Notes: generated from the letters alone by a model not told the origin. A stretch of DNA of 53,159 nucleotides from Rhodobacteraceae bacterium UBA3069 (GCA_002366795.1 DFBX01000122.1:1-53159), one strand, 5' to 3'. Counted from the first letter of the stretch, positions 15,804 to 24,710 are shown. Translations and numbers: made by a program.

Positions 15804-17270
15804 ATGAGGGGGGGCGATGCCTCTTTCCTGGACCTGACGCTGCCGGACGCGGTGGGGCAGCCCATCACAACTGCGGGGGCGGTCCGGTTCGGGTATATCC
15901 GCCCATTGTCGATCATTACACGCAAGCTGGCCTATGGCGTTCTGATCCTTTGCGCCTTGATCGCAATAGGTTTCGCGCTTGATATTCCCGCGCTCTACCG
16001 GCCGATTCCGGGCGGTCCCGCCACCAGCCCGCTGACGCTTGTCATCGTGACTTTGCTGACCTTATCGCAGCTGATTCATCGGCATCTCGGCCCGGTTACC
16101 GTCAAAATGGATGCGATGCTCGGGGTGGTCGTCCTGCTGTGCCTGTTTCGCACTGGCGAGCTGATCTTGGGCGAGGATGTCGTGCATCTTTCCACGACAT
16201 TCGACGCGCTGATCCCAAACGCGAACGCTGAAGTGCCGCCCCGCACCGGAATCAATACGGCCATGTTGGGCCTGATGCTAAGTATCGGGCTTCTGGCCAG
16301 AAAACGGGTGCCTAAGCTGGGAATAGTCATGGCAGTCAGCGCCCCCTTGCTGCCGCTGGTCTCTTTGGTCGGCTATATTTTCGACCTCGGCACATTCTAC
16401 GGAGAGATGTCGCTGACAACGATCATGTTGATGCTGCCGTTGAACATCGCGATGCTGGCCAACTATTCACATCGCAAATTGCTCCGTCCGCTGATTACGG
16501 AAACGAAAATGGGAAAGATTGCGCGATTGCAGCTTATTGCCAGCCTGACCATGCCGCTGGGAGTTGGCCTGCTGATTTTTCGCGTGCCAAATGTCAAGGA
16601 AAGCATCTGGGCGGTGATCTATATTGCTGCAACGATCTGGCTCATCGCGGCCCTTGTCGTGATTTCTGCCAGGGCGCATGAGAAGACTGAGCAGCAGCGG
16701 CGGCAGATCGAACGGCGCTTGGTGTTTCTGTCGATGCGCGATGCCTTGACCGGGGTGATCAACCGGCAGGGCGTGGCCGAGGCGCTGCTGACCCTGGACA
16801 AGACCAGCATGGGGGTGATCCTGCTGGATCTGGATTTCTTCAAACAGGTGAATGATACCTTCGGCCATGCCGCAGGCGATGCGATATTGCAACAAACCGG
16901 AGAGACGCTGCGCGCACGGATGCGGTCCGGCGATGTCGTTGCCCGTTGGGGAGGGGAGGAGTTTCTTGTGCTGGCCCCTGACCTGAAGCCCGAAGATCTG
17001 CCCACGATCTGCGAGGATTTGCGCCGACGGATTGCCAGCATGGTAGCCGAATCCGGGGCCGAGCTGACGGCATCGATTGGCGCGACGGTCATGAACGGAG
17101 AGTTTGAAACCCTCGAAGATGCCTTGGCCCGCGCCGATACCGGCCTTTACATGGCCAAATCGCGCGGCCGCAACATGGTGGTTGTGCGCGAAAGACGGTG
17201 TGATCCCAAGGGGCCGAAGGTGACGGGCCACCTGTCACAAGCCGCCGATGCGCAGATGCGCCCGATTTAG
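15804..17270 (+). CDS. Membrane-bound diguanylate cyclase (GGDEF)
   Basis: A 488-residue protein with about eight N-terminal hydrophobic segments (residues 30-290) acting as a membrane sensor region, then a cytoplasmic GGDEF domain (about 300-470) that makes cyclic di-GMP from two GTP. The active site reads GGEEF at residues 383-387, and a product-inhibition I-site RxxD (RSGD, 374-377) lies five residues upstream, so the enzyme should be active and feedback-controlled. The metal-binding block LDLDFFKQVNDTFGHAAGD is intact. The sensor part matches no named domain that I recognise. There is no EAL domain. The gene converges with the dCTP deaminase gene with a 4-base overlap of the stop codons. 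Confidence 0.9.
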   Translation: MRGGDASFLDLTLPDAVGQPITTAGAVRFGYIRPLSIITRKLAYGVLILCALIAIGFALDIPALYRPIPGGPATSPLTLVIVTLLTLSQLIHRHLGPVTVKMDAMLGVVVLLCLFRTGELILGEDVVHLSTTFDALIPNANAEVPPRTGINTAMLGLMLSIGLLARKRVPKLGIVMAVSAPLLPLVSLVGYIFDLGTFYGEMSLTTIMLMLPLNIAMLANYSHRKLLRPLITETKMGKIARLQLIASLTMPLGVGLLIFRVPNVKESIWAVIYIAATIWLIAALVVISARAHEKTEQQRRQIERRLVFLSMRDALTGVINRQGVAEALLTLDKTSMGVILLDLDFFKQVNDTFGHAAGDAILQQTGETLRARMRSGDVVARWGGEEFLVLAPDLKPEDLPTICEDLRRRIASMVAESGAELTASIGATVMNGEFETLEDALARADTGLYMAKSRGRNMVVVRERRCDPKGPKVTGHLSQAADAQMRPI

Positions 17271-18343
17271 CCCATGCGGAAATGCTTGGACAGTTTCAGC
17301 CCCTGGCCTTGATAGTTCGATGCGATCTCGCGGCCGTATAGCTGAGTCGGAGGCTCGGTCATGCGTTCATATACAAGGCGGCCGACCACTTGCCCGTGTT
17401 CCAGCACGAATGGAGCCTCGTGGCAGCGCACCTCAAGCACGCCACGCGACCCGACGCCACCGGCCTGCGCATGGCCGAACCCGGGGTCGAAGAAGCCCGC
17501 GTAATGCACCCGAAATTCGCCCACCATGGCCAGAAATGGTGTCATTTCAGCGGCATAGTCTGGCGGAATGCAAACCGCCTCGCGGCTGACAAGAATGTAG
17601 AACGCGCCCGGATCAAGGATGATCTGGCCATTGGCGCTGTGCAGCTCTTCCCAGTATTCCGCCGGATCATATTCGCCGATCCGGTCCAGATCGATCACGC
17701 CGGTATGGGGTTTGGCGCGATAGCCGACCAGCGTGCCGCCCCCCGGTTCCAGATCGACGGAAAAGCCAAGCCCTTCGTCGATCATCGGCGAAACATCTAC
17801 CAGTGGCGTGACCTCGTGCAGGGCGCGCAGGGCGGCATCGGACAGCACGGCCTGTCCCTCGCGAAAGCGGATCTGGTTCAGGCGCATGCCGGGGCGGACC
17901 AGTACAGAAAAGCTGCGCGGGCAAATCTCTGCGTATAGCGGGCCTTTGTAACCTGCTGGAATTCTGTCGAATTCAGTCCCGCCATCGGTGATCGTGCGGG
18001 TCAGCAAATCCAACCGCCCGGTCGAGCTTTTGGCATTGGCGACCGCTTGCAGCCCCTCGGGCAGGGACAGATGTTCCATCAAGGGAACCACGTAAACGCA
18101 GCCCTTTTCCAGAACCGCGCCGCCGGACAGATCGACCCGGTGCATTTCGAATTCGGCCAATCGGTCGGCCACGCTGCGGCCATCCCCTGCCAGGAACGAG
18201 GCGCGAACGCGGTAAGCCACGGTGCCAAGGCGCAGGTCAAGCGATGCGGGTTGGATCTGGTCGGGCAGGATCGCGGGCGTGCCGGTCAGGCCCCCATCGG
18301 CGATCATCGCCTCAATGCGCTGGCTGGGCAGGACTCCGGTCAT
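17267..18343 (-). CDS. dcd: 2'-deoxycytidine 5'-triphosphate deaminase, two-domain form
   Basis: A 358-residue protein, about twice the length of a classical Dcd. It holds two dUTPase/Dcd-fold halves. The first half has LPDQIQPASLDLRLG near residue 27, the NAKSSTGRLDLLTRTITDGG substrate segment near residue 107, and an active-site-like Glu in LYAEICPRS. The second half has FFDPGFGHAQAG near residue 290, then VLEVRCHEAPFVLEHGQVVGRL. Dcd enzymes deaminate dCTP to dUTP for thymidylate synthesis. This long form is known in alphaproteobacteria. The start has GAGGGAAAG upstream. It is separated from the tRNA gene by 83 bases. Confidence 0.85.
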   Translation of the reverse strand: MTGVLPSQRIEAMIADGGLTGTPAILPDQIQPASLDLRLGTVAYRVRASFLAGDGRSVADRLAEFEMHRVDLSGGAVLEKGCVYVVPLMEHLSLPEGLQAVANAKSSTGRLDLLTRTITDGGTEFDRIPAGYKGPLYAEICPRSFSVLVRPGMRLNQIRFREGQAVLSDAALRALHEVTPLVDVSPMIDEGLGFSVDLEPGGGTLVGYRAKPHTGVIDLDRIGEYDPAEYWEELHSANGQIILDPGAFYILVSREAVCIPPDYAAEMTPFLAMVGEFRVHYAGFFDPGFGHAQAGGVGSRGVLEVRCHEAPFVLEHGQVVGRLVYERMTEPPTQLYGREIASNYQGQGLKLSKHFRMG

Positions 18344-18373
18344 CTTTCCCTCCTGTTTCGACCCCCTGATAGA

Positions 18374-18410
18374 CGAAACGCCCGGACCTTTCGGTGCCTG
18401 GGCGTTCGCT
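18374..18410 (-). terminator. Probable terminator after tRNA-Pro
   Basis: Reading leftward, AACGCCC and GGGCGTT arms (18400-18406 and 18377-18383) enclose an inner ACC-GAAA-GGT hairpin, 20 bases after the tRNA CCA end. The T-run is short, so this is a moderate call. Confidence 0.45.
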
Positions 18411-18425
18411 TACCGTCGAATTTTT

Positions 18426-18502
18426 TGGTCGGGCTAGCAGGACTCGAACCTGCGACCTTCCGTCCCCCAGACGGACGCGCTACCAGGCTGCGCTATAGCC
18501 CG
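18426..18502 (-). tRNA. tRNA-Pro (anticodon GGG)
   Basis: A 77-nt tRNA on the minus strand with encoded CCA. The acceptor stem CGGGCTA pairs with TAGCCCG, the D-arm reads GCGC-AGCCTGGTA-GCGC, the anticodon stem is TCCGT/ACGGA with loop CTGGGGG, and the T-stem is GCAGG/CCTGC around TTCGAGT. Anticodon GGG at loop positions 34-36, followed by G37, identifies proline (CCC and CCU codons). Its position beside the MerR and ihfA genes is common in this bacterial group. Confidence 0.97.
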
Positions 18503-18513
18503 ACGGTTTCGCC

Positions 18514-18541
18514 TACATACTGGTTTTCCGGACGGGGGCAA
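18514..18541 (-). promoter_or_regulatory. Probable tRNA-Pro promoter
   Basis: On the minus strand TTGCCC (18541-18536) and TATGTA (18519-18514) are 16 bases apart, and the -10 box ends 11 bases before the mature tRNA 5' end, which fits a short leader. Confidence 0.42.
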
Positions 18542-18584
18542 GTGTGTTTTCCGAATTTTAACAGAGAATAGGCCAGAAATTCCG

Positions 18585-19703
18585 TCAGTGTTTTCTGGCG
18601 TCCTGCATGCGGCTGCTCAAGGTGGCCAGACGGGCCAGCAGCGGCGCGACTTTGCCCGCATCGGGGGGCGGTGCGCCGTGTTGCACCGCGTGGGCGATGG
18701 CGGTCAGCAGGCCGGGACCGGCCTTGATGTCGTCATCGGCGGGCGGGTCGGGCAGATCTGGCACGGCAATGACCGGGGCAGGCGCGACGGCCGGCTCTGG
18801 CGTTTCGGCCTGTTCGGTGGGCGGCTCTGCCTCGGACATGACCGACGGCTTGGTCGGTTCCGCTGGCATCGGCGCTTCGGATGCATGCGCGTCCTCGGGC
18901 AACGGGTCAAGGGCAGGCTCGGCTTCCGGCTCCGGCGTGGCAGATTCGGTAAAGACCGGGGCCACGGGCTCTGGCGCGGGAGACTCTGGCTGTGCTTCGG
19001 CCGCGGGGTGCGCGGGCGTTTCCGGTGTCGCCTGCGTCACGTCGGGCGCGACGGGTTCGGGGGCCGCTGCCTGTGGTTCCGTCGCATCTGGTTCAGAATC
19101 AAAGGCACTGTCGGTGATGAAATCGGGTAGGTCTGCCACGTCTTCGCCAGCCGGGTCTTCATGGGGCGCGTCCGCGGTGTCCTGGTCGGGCGTGAGGTCC
19201 GCGCCGCCATGCGAGAATAGGTCCATCGGCGCTTCCGGCTCGGGTTCTGCGCCGCGGTTGAAGGACAGAACGGTGCCGCCTTCCGGTTCCATGTCCACGG
19301 ACATGGGTGCCTCTTCGTCGGATGCATCGTCTTGCGGGGCAGGCGGAGGAGGGGCCGGAAACGCGGTGGGTTTGCTGTCTTCCTCGGCGGCGCGCAGCAC
19401 CTCGCCCAGTTGCGCGGCCGATATGTCATCCAACGGCTGTGACAGTTCAGAGACATGGGCAACCCCTTGTTCGCGCAGGATTTTCTGCACGCCCTTGATG
19501 GTCAGCCCGTCATCGTGAAGCAATTGCTTGATCCCGCCCAACAGCAGCATATCCTGCGGGCGGTAATAACGACGCCCGCCGGCACGTTTCACCGGTTTCA
19601 CTTGTGGAAACTTGCTTTCCCAGAACCGCAGCACATGGGCAGGGCGGTCCAGCCATTCGGCCACTTCCGAAATGGTGCGGAAGGCATCGGGTGATTTCGC
19701 CAT
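18585..19703 (-). CDS. MerR-family transcriptional regulator with long acidic Pro/Ala-rich tail
   Basis: A 372-residue protein. Residues 1-85 form a MerR-type winged-helix DNA-binding domain (TISEVAEWLDRPAHVLRFWESKF, then RRYYRPQDMLLLGGIKQLL). The remaining 280 residues are low-complexity, rich in Ala, Pro, Glu and Asp, ending in a short conserved-looking helix (ATLSSRMQDARKH). There is no recognisable effector-binding domain and no metal-binding cysteines, unlike classical MerR. It follows ihfA by 18 bases on the same strand, a pairing common in alphaproteobacteria. The target is unknown. The tail is likely disordered. Confidence 0.88.
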   Translation of the reverse strand: MAKSPDAFRTISEVAEWLDRPAHVLRFWESKFPQVKPVKRAGGRRYYRPQDMLLLGGIKQLLHDDGLTIKGVQKILREQGVAHVSELSQPLDDISAAQLGEVLRAAEEDSKPTAFPAPPPPAPQDDASDEEAPMSVDMEPEGGTVLSFNRGAEPEPEAPMDLFSHGGADLTPDQDTADAPHEDPAGEDVADLPDFITDSAFDSEPDATEPQAAAPEPVAPDVTQATPETPAHPAAEAQPESPAPEPVAPVFTESATPEPEAEPALDPLPEDAHASEAPMPAEPTKPSVMSEAEPPTEQAETPEPAVAPAPVIAVPDLPDPPADDDIKAGPGLLTAIAHAVQHGAPPPDAGKVAPLLARLATLSSRMQDARKH

Positions 19704-19721
19704 CCTGACGCCTCCGTTCTA

Positions 19722-20024
19722 TCAGCTTTTGTTGCCGGCCGCGACGCGATCTTTCATCAGGTGCGAGGGGCGGAAGGTCAGAACCCGGCGCGGTTCGATC
19801 GGAACCTCTTTGCCGGTCTTCGGATTGCGGCCCACGCGGGCAGCTTTTTCCCGAACCGAGAACGTGCCGAAAGACGAGATCTTGACCTGCTCGCCCTCGA
19901 CCAGAGCATCTGACATATGCTCCAGCACGGATTCGACCAGCTGCGCGGCATCGTTGCGCGACAGACCCACCTCGCGGAAAATCGCTTCGCTCAGGTCCAT
20001 GCGGGTCAACGTCTTTTCACTCAT
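19722..20024 (-). CDS. ihfA: Integration host factor subunit alpha
   Basis: A 100-residue HU/IHF-family DNA-bending protein, which with IhfB binds specific sites and bends DNA sharply for recombination, replication and transcription. Family features: TRMDLSEAIFREVGLSRNDAAQLVESVL at the N-terminus, the VKISSFGTFSVREKAARVGRNPKTG arm with the intercalating Pro in RNPKTGKEVPI, and FRPSHLMKDRV at the C-terminus. The start MSEKTLTRMD at 20024 fits the family length; the longer open frame to 20087 is not expected to be used. It lies 122 bases downstream of fabH and ahead of the MerR gene. Confidence 0.95.
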   Translation of the reverse strand: MSEKTLTRMDLSEAIFREVGLSRNDAAQLVESVLEHMSDALVEGEQVKISSFGTFSVREKAARVGRNPKTGKEVPIEPRRVLTFRPSHLMKDRVAAGNKS

Positions 20025-20146
20025 GCCAAAATTTCCCCCGTGATTTACCCAACCATAGGGGGAGGGCAATTTCCGAGTCAATATCAATGGCTTGCAAGTG
20101 GCGGTTTATCCAAGGTTTTTGCGATATTTCGCCCGTTTAGCGCGAG

Positions 20147-21121
20147 TTACCAGCGCAGAACCACCGCGCCCCATGCCAGACCGCCGCCGATTGCCTCGGC
20201 GACAAGCAGTTGGCCGCGCTTGATCTTGCCCTCTGCCACGCCCACGGAAAGGGCAAGGGGAATCGATGCGGCAGAGGTGTTGCCATGGTCCTGAACCGTG
20301 ACGATCACGTTGTCCATCGGCAGGCCCATCTTTTTCGCGGTGCCCTGGATGATGCGGATATTAGCCTGGTGCGGCACGATCCAGTCCACGTCTTTTTCGG
20401 TCAGCTTGGCCTTTTCGAGCGCCTTGTGCGCGGTCGAGGTCAGCTTTTCCACGGCCTGACGGAACAGCGGGTTGCCCTGCATGCGCAGCTTGCCCGCCGT
20501 ACCGGTCGAGGACACGCCGCCATCGACATACAGCATGTCGCGGTAGCGCCCGTCGGAGTTAAGGTCGGTGGCCAGAACGCCGCGATCACCCGGTGTGCCC
20601 GCCGCGTCCTGCCCTTCGAGGATCAGCGCACCCGCGCCATCGCCGAACAGCACGCAGGTGGACCGGTCTTCCCAGTCGATGATGCGGCTGAAGGTTTCCG
20701 CGCCGATCACCATGACGCGGTTCGCCTGTCCGGCGGCGATCAGCGCCGAGGCATTGGCCAGCGCAAAGATGAACCCGGCGCAAACTGCCTGCACGTCAAA
20801 CCCGAAGCCGCGCGTCATGCCCAGCTTTCCCTGCACCATGGTGGCGACGGACGGGAAGGTCAGGTCGGGGGTCGAGGTGGCCACGATCACCGCGTCAAGG
20901 TCATCGGCTTTCAGCCCGGCATTGGTCAGCGCGGCATTGGCCGCCTTGACCGCCAGATCCGAGGTCATTTCCCCTTCGGCGGCGAAATGGCGGCGTTCGA
21001 TGCCGGACCGGGACCGAATCCATTCGTCGCTGGTATCCAGCGTTTTTTCGAATTCACTGTTGGGGACCACGCGGGCGGGCAGGTAATGCCCGATCCCGAT
21101 AGCGACCGCGCGCGTTGTCAT
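20147..21121 (-). CDS. fabH: 3-oxoacyl-ACP synthase III
   Basis: A 324-residue thiolase-fold enzyme that condenses acetyl-CoA with malonyl-ACP to start fatty acid synthesis. The catalytic triad is visible: Cys in FDVQAVCAGFIFAL near residue 114, His in IVPHQANIRII near residue 249, and Asn in QDHGNTSAASIPLAL near residue 279. The length is normal. The ATG overlaps the plsX stop by four bases (ATGA), so the two are translationally coupled. This rpmF-plsX-fabH order is widespread and ties membrane lipid synthesis to ribosome production. Confidence 0.97.
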   Translation of the reverse strand: MTTRAVAIGIGHYLPARVVPNSEFEKTLDTSDEWIRSRSGIERRHFAAEGEMTSDLAVKAANAALTNAGLKADDLDAVIVATSTPDLTFPSVATMVQGKLGMTRGFGFDVQAVCAGFIFALANASALIAAGQANRVMVIGAETFSRIIDWEDRSTCVLFGDGAGALILEGQDAAGTPGDRGVLATDLNSDGRYRDMLYVDGGVSSTGTAGKLRMQGNPLFRQAVEKLTSTAHKALEKAKLTEKDVDWIVPHQANIRIIQGTAKKMGLPMDNVIVTVQDHGNTSAASIPLALSVGVAEGKIKRGQLLVAEAIGGGLAWGAVVLRW

Positions 21122-22224
21122 TCCTGCTCACCGTCTTTTAGATTTTCTTGGGCAGTATCTTGGGGAAGGTCATTCGCAGATGCAACCCGCGCCGCCAATT
21201 TGCCGGCAAAGCCCTGCCGCGCCAACTGAAATGCCAGCTTGACCGCCGCCGATACGCCCGTAGCGTCGGCCGACCCGTGGGATTTCACCACCGTTCCGTT
21301 CAGCCCAAGGAAGACCCCGCCATTCACACGGCGCGGATCGATCCGTTTTTTCAGCCGCCGCAGGGATGTGAGGGCCAACAAGGCCGCCAGCCGCGACAGG
21401 GGCGAGAATTTGAACGCCTCTTTCAGCAGATCGCCGATCAGGGAGGCCGTGCCTTCGCCGGTTTTCAGCGCGATATTGCCGGTGAACCCGTCGGTGACGA
21501 TCACGTCGCAGGTGTCGCCGGGAATATCGCCGCCTTCGACGAATCCCACGAATTCGAATTTCGACTTGGGGGCAACAGCCTCGATCAGGTCATGGGCGGC
21601 TTTCAGCTCTGCCCGGCCCTTGTGTTCCTCGGTCCCGACGTTCAGCAGTCCGACGCGCGGGCGCTCCAGCCCCATGCCGTTGCGGGCATAGGATGCGCCC
21701 ATCTGCGCATATTGCAAAAGGTCGGTTTCGTCGGCGCGAATATCCGCGCCCACGTCCAGCATCACGTTGAAGCCCTGCGGATTGCGCGATGGCCAAAGCA
21801 CCGCGATGGCTGGGCGGTTGACGCCGGGCAGCTTGCGTAGGCGCACCATCGACAGGGCCATCAGCGCGCCGGTGTTGCCGCAGGAAACGCAAACCTCTGC
21901 CTCGCCCGCGCGGACCGCATCCAGCGCCGACCACATAGAGGTGTTCTTGCCGTGGCGCATCACTTGGCTGGGCTTGTCATCCATCGTGACCACGTCACGG
22001 GCATCCCGAATCTCGACCCGTCCGGCAAGGTATTTACGGCGGGCGACCAGCTTTTGCAGCTCGTCCGCGGGGCCATGTAGGATAAAGCCTATATTCGGAT
22101 TCTTCTTTGCCGAACGCGAAATGCCGGCAACAACAGTTGCCGGCCCGCGGTCGCCGCCCATGGCGTCAACAGAAATAATGGTGCGCCCTGCGCCCGAAGC
22201 CGAAGTGTCCTTAGCCACGGTCAT
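21118..22224 (-). CDS. plsX: Phosphate acyltransferase PlsX
   Basis: A 368-residue soluble enzyme that converts acyl-ACP to acyl-phosphate, the donor for PlsY in phospholipid synthesis. The N-terminus IISVDAMGGDRGPATVVAGI near residue 17 is the family hallmark, with CVSCGNTGALMA near residue 112 and DIPGDTCDVIVTDGFTGNIALKTGEG near residue 240. The gene is preceded by rpmF (33-base gap) and overlaps fabH at its end. The C-terminal ten residues are acidic and variable. Confidence 0.96.
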   Translation of the reverse strand: MTVAKDTSASGAGRTIISVDAMGGDRGPATVVAGISRSAKKNPNIGFILHGPADELQKLVARRKYLAGRVEIRDARDVVTMDDKPSQVMRHGKNTSMWSALDAVRAGEAEVCVSCGNTGALMALSMVRLRKLPGVNRPAIAVLWPSRNPQGFNVMLDVGADIRADETDLLQYAQMGASYARNGMGLERPRVGLLNVGTEEHKGRAELKAAHDLIEAVAPKSKFEFVGFVEGGDIPGDTCDVIVTDGFTGNIALKTGEGTASLIGDLLKEAFKFSPLSRLAALLALTSLRRLKKRIDPRRVNGGVFLGLNGTVVKSHGSADATGVSAAVKLAFQLARQGFAGKLAARVASANDLPQDTAQENLKDGEQE

Positions 22225-22257
22225 CGCTTGGCGACCCCTTTCCCAGCCAAGGATGAC

Positions 22258-22464
22258 TTAAGCTGCGTCTTCGTCGAAGTCGATTTCGTCGTTCAGTGCA
22301 ACGACCTGACGGTCGGCGTACTGACCGCAGGATGGGCACACATGGTGCGGACGCTTCAGCTCGCCGCAGTTGCCGCACTCGTTGGGGTTCGCGGCAACCA
22401 GTGCGTCATGTGCGCGGCGGTTGTTACGGCGCGATTTCGATACTTTGTTCTGTTGGACGGCCAT
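22258..22464 (-). CDS. rpmF: 50S ribosomal protein L32
   Basis: A 68-residue ribosomal protein. The N-terminus MAVQQNKVSKSRRNNRRAHD is the usual basic L32 extension, and it keeps the zinc-binding pattern, two CxxC pairs (CGNCGELK and CPSCGQY). The last residues (EIDFDEDAA) are acidic. It heads the rpmF-plsX-fabH cluster and has a promoter-like sequence about 130 bases upstream. Confidence 0.96.
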   Translation of the reverse strand: MAVQQNKVSKSRRNNRRAHDALVAANPNECGNCGELKRPHHVCPSCGQYADRQVVALNDEIDFDEDAA

Positions 22465-22595
22465 GTCGCAACCTCAATTTCGTGGGCCAAGTGGCCCGGT
22501 GTCATTTCAGGGGCGGAAGCCCATGTCTCACGGGTGTTGGTGGCTCTTAGTCGGTGAAGAGCCGCCTGTCCAACCCAAATTCGGATGAGGGCCGA

Positions 22596-22623
22596 AAAAT
22601 ACAGCGAAATGCCAAAGGCGCAA
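22596..22623 (-). promoter_or_regulatory. Probable rpmF operon promoter
   Basis: On the minus strand TTGCGC (22623-22618) and TATTTT (22601-22596) are 16 bases apart, in the 245-bp gap between the DUF177 gene and rpmF. This would give a leader of about 120 bases. The gap contains no other gene. Confidence 0.42.
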
Positions 22624-22709
22624 GGGGGTATTTCAGCTTTTTCGCCTGTTTTCGGTGGGTTTGCAGGCCCAAGGCGGTAGGGCGGCGAAAACCTGCGTGG
22701 CGGGGTGAA

Positions 22710-23288
22710 TCAGTCTTCGGCGTCGCCATCGGTCTTGTCGGCAAGCTGGTCGCGCAGGGCGGCCAGACCGGCAAAGGGTTTCACATCATCGTCGCTCAAC
22801 ACTTTCTTGCCCGGTTCCGTCACGCTGAGATCCGCCGGCGCGGCATCCTTGGCGCGCGGATACAGCGGCAGGGCCAGGGCCAATGCTTCGATCATCATCT
22901 GGTCCAGGTCGATCATCTCGTGTAGCGGCTCGGTGGTGTCATCCTCGGGCATCTCGGCTTCTTCGCCTGTGGGTTGCGAATCGTCAAAATCGGCCAGAAA
23001 CTGGCGCTCGACCGGCTCGTCGATGCGGGTTGTGACCGGCTCCAGCGTGGCGACGCAGGGCTGCACCACGGTCACGCCCAGCGTGGCGCGCAGCCGCCAG
23101 TCGTTCCGCCCTTCCGGCTCCAACGTGCCGACCAGCGACAGTTTGCGCAGGCCCAGCAGGTCAAGTTCCGCCGCGATGGCCGACAGTTGCGCGGCATCGG
23201 GGCGGCGTTCGAATCGGGTTGGTGCCTTGGTCGACAGTTTCGAAACGCGCAACACGGCGTCTGGACCCTTCGGGGACTTTGCGGACAT
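22710..23288 (-). CDS. DUF177 (YceD-type) protein
   Basis: A 192-residue protein of the DUF177 family that almost always sits beside rpmF; in bacteria and plastids it is linked to large-subunit rRNA or ribosome assembly. The conserved central block is VVQPCVATLEPVTTRIDEPV near residue 83, followed by an acidic stretch and LDLDQMM-like sequence IDLDQMMIEALALALPLYPR near residue 130. The start MSAKSPKGP at 23288 has GGAAGG upstream; the longer start at 23324 lies in the divergent promoter region. Function in this organism is inferred from family and neighbourhood. Confidence 0.88.
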   Translation of the reverse strand: MSAKSPKGPDAVLRVSKLSTKAPTRFERRPDAAQLSAIAAELDLLGLRKLSLVGTLEPEGRNDWRLRATLGVTVVQPCVATLEPVTTRIDEPVERQFLADFDDSQPTGEEAEMPEDDTTEPLHEMIDLDQMMIEALALALPLYPRAKDAAPADLSVTEPGKKVLSDDDVKPFAGLAALRDQLADKTDGDAED

Positions 23289-23382
23289 TGTCAGCCTTCC
23301 ATTCTCGATCCCATTCTTGAACATGGGACAATCTACCTATAAGCGGATAAAAGGCACATAGTGCGAAGACAAGAGGGCAGCA

Positions 23383-23850
23383 ATGTCGGTAGGTAAACGG
23401 AACCACATCAAATCCGCCGTGATCGGGCTGGCCTTGGTCGCGCTTGCGGGCTGCACCGCGCAATATCGCAACCATGGCTATGCGCCGAGCGAGGAAGACC
23501 TTGCCGCGATCGCCGTGGGCGTCGATACTCGCGACACCGTGCGCGAAGTGGTGGGCGCGCCCTCGACCGATGGGCTGCTGTCCGGGGGCGATTATTACTA
23601 CGTGCGCTCGCGGGTGCGCCATTTCGCCTATAAACGCCCCGAGGTGATCAAGCGCGAGTTGCTGGCGATTTCCTTTGACGACACCGGCGTGGTCCAGAAT
23701 ATCGAACGATTCGGGCTGGAGGATGGCCGCGCCGTGCCTCTGTCGCGCCGCGTGACCGACAGTTCCGTGACCAACAAAAGCTTCTTCCGCCAGCTTCTGG
23801 GCGCAATCGGCCAGATCGGGCCAAGCGGGTTGGGTGGCGGTCCCGGCTGA
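23383..23850 (+). CDS. bamE: Outer membrane assembly lipoprotein BamE/SmpA
   Basis: A 155-residue lipoprotein of the BamE family, a part of the complex that folds beta-barrel proteins into the outer membrane. A signal peptide ends in the lipobox VALAGC (Cys near residue 24). The SmpA/OmlA fold follows, with the YAPSEEDLAAIAVGVDTRDTVREVVG block and a FDDTGVVQNIERF strand. The C-terminal tail ends in a Gly-rich segment. It is divergent from the DUF177 gene; TTGAAC at 23317 and TATAAG at 23338 are only 15 bases apart, so they make a weak promoter candidate. Confidence 0.92.
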   Translation: MSVGKRNHIKSAVIGLALVALAGCTAQYRNHGYAPSEEDLAAIAVGVDTRDTVREVVGAPSTDGLLSGGDYYYVRSRVRHFAYKRPEVIKRELLAISFDDTGVVQNIERFGLEDGRAVPLSRRVTDSSVTNKSFFRQLLGAIGQIGPSGLGGGPG

Positions 23851-23964
23851 TCTGGGGGCGCGATCTGCGGGCCGATTGGGCCCGGCGCTGTCACCGATCG
23901 GTTACATCTTGTATGCTAAAGGCAGGCGACCTAGCTTGATCTGAACCCCTATGAGAGGCGCAAG

Positions 23965-24696
23965 ATGCTGGCATTGAAAAAAGGCCGCTACCAGACGCGG
24001 CTGGCCACCAGTCTGGAAGACATCGCCGCAGCGCAAGCCCTGCGCCATCTGGCCTTTCATGGCACCGATGGGCTGGACGCGGATGATTTCGACGCATGTT
24101 GCATCCATTTTCTGATCGAAGAGGCAAAGACTGGCCGTCTTGTTTGCTGTTTCCGTATACTGCCCCTGTCGGGCGGCGGGGAAATCGGCCGCAGCTATTC
24201 GGCACAGTTTTATGAATTGAAGGGGCTGGAACGGTTCACCGGGCCAATGGTGGAAATGGGCCGCTTCTGCATTCATCCCGATGTCAGCGACCCCGATATC
24301 CTGCGCGTCGCATGGGGCGCGATGACCGCCTATGTCGATGAAAACGCTGTTGAAATGCTGTTTGGCTGCTCGTCGTTCAAGGGGGTTGAGGAAGGCGAAT
24401 ACCTAGATGCCTTCACCATGCTGCGACAACGCCACATGGCCCCGAATCGCTGGCTGCCACGGGTGAAGGCTCCGCAGGTGTTCCGCTTTGGCAAGTTGCG
24501 GTGCCGCACCCCTGACAAGAAACTGGCGATGCTGCGAATGCCGCCCTTGCTGCGCACCTATCTGATGATGGGTGGATGGGTGTCGGATCACGCGGTCGTG
24601 GACCGGCAGATGAACACGTTGCATGTGTTCACAGGGCTGGAAATCAGCGCCATCCCGCCCGCGCGCAAAAGGTTGCTGCGTGTCGTGGCGGGCTGA
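23965..24696 (+). CDS. olsB: GNAT-fold acyltransferase, ornithine N-acyltransferase OlsB type
   Basis: A 243-residue acyl-ACP-dependent acyltransferase of the OlsB (putative hemolysin) family, which adds a 3-hydroxyacyl chain to ornithine to make lyso-ornithine lipid. The family pattern shows in YQTRLATSLEDIAAAQALRH near residue 8, VCCFRILPL near residue 60, VEMGRFCIHPDVSDPDILR near residue 95, and a FGCSSFKGVE segment near residue 132. olsA, which completes the lipid, is not adjacent. A tandem inverted repeat follows the stop. Substrate assignment rests on family resemblance. Confidence 0.82.
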   Translation: MLALKKGRYQTRLATSLEDIAAAQALRHLAFHGTDGLDADDFDACCIHFLIEEAKTGRLVCCFRILPLSGGGEIGRSYSAQFYELKGLERFTGPMVEMGRFCIHPDVSDPDILRVAWGAMTAYVDENAVEMLFGCSSFKGVEEGEYLDAFTMLRQRHMAPNRWLPRVKAPQVFRFGKLRCRTPDKKLAMLRMPPLLRTYLMMGGWVSDHAVVDRQMNTLHVFTGLEISAIPPARKRLLRVVAG

Positions 24697-24710
24697 TCGG
24701 TTTGCCGCGT

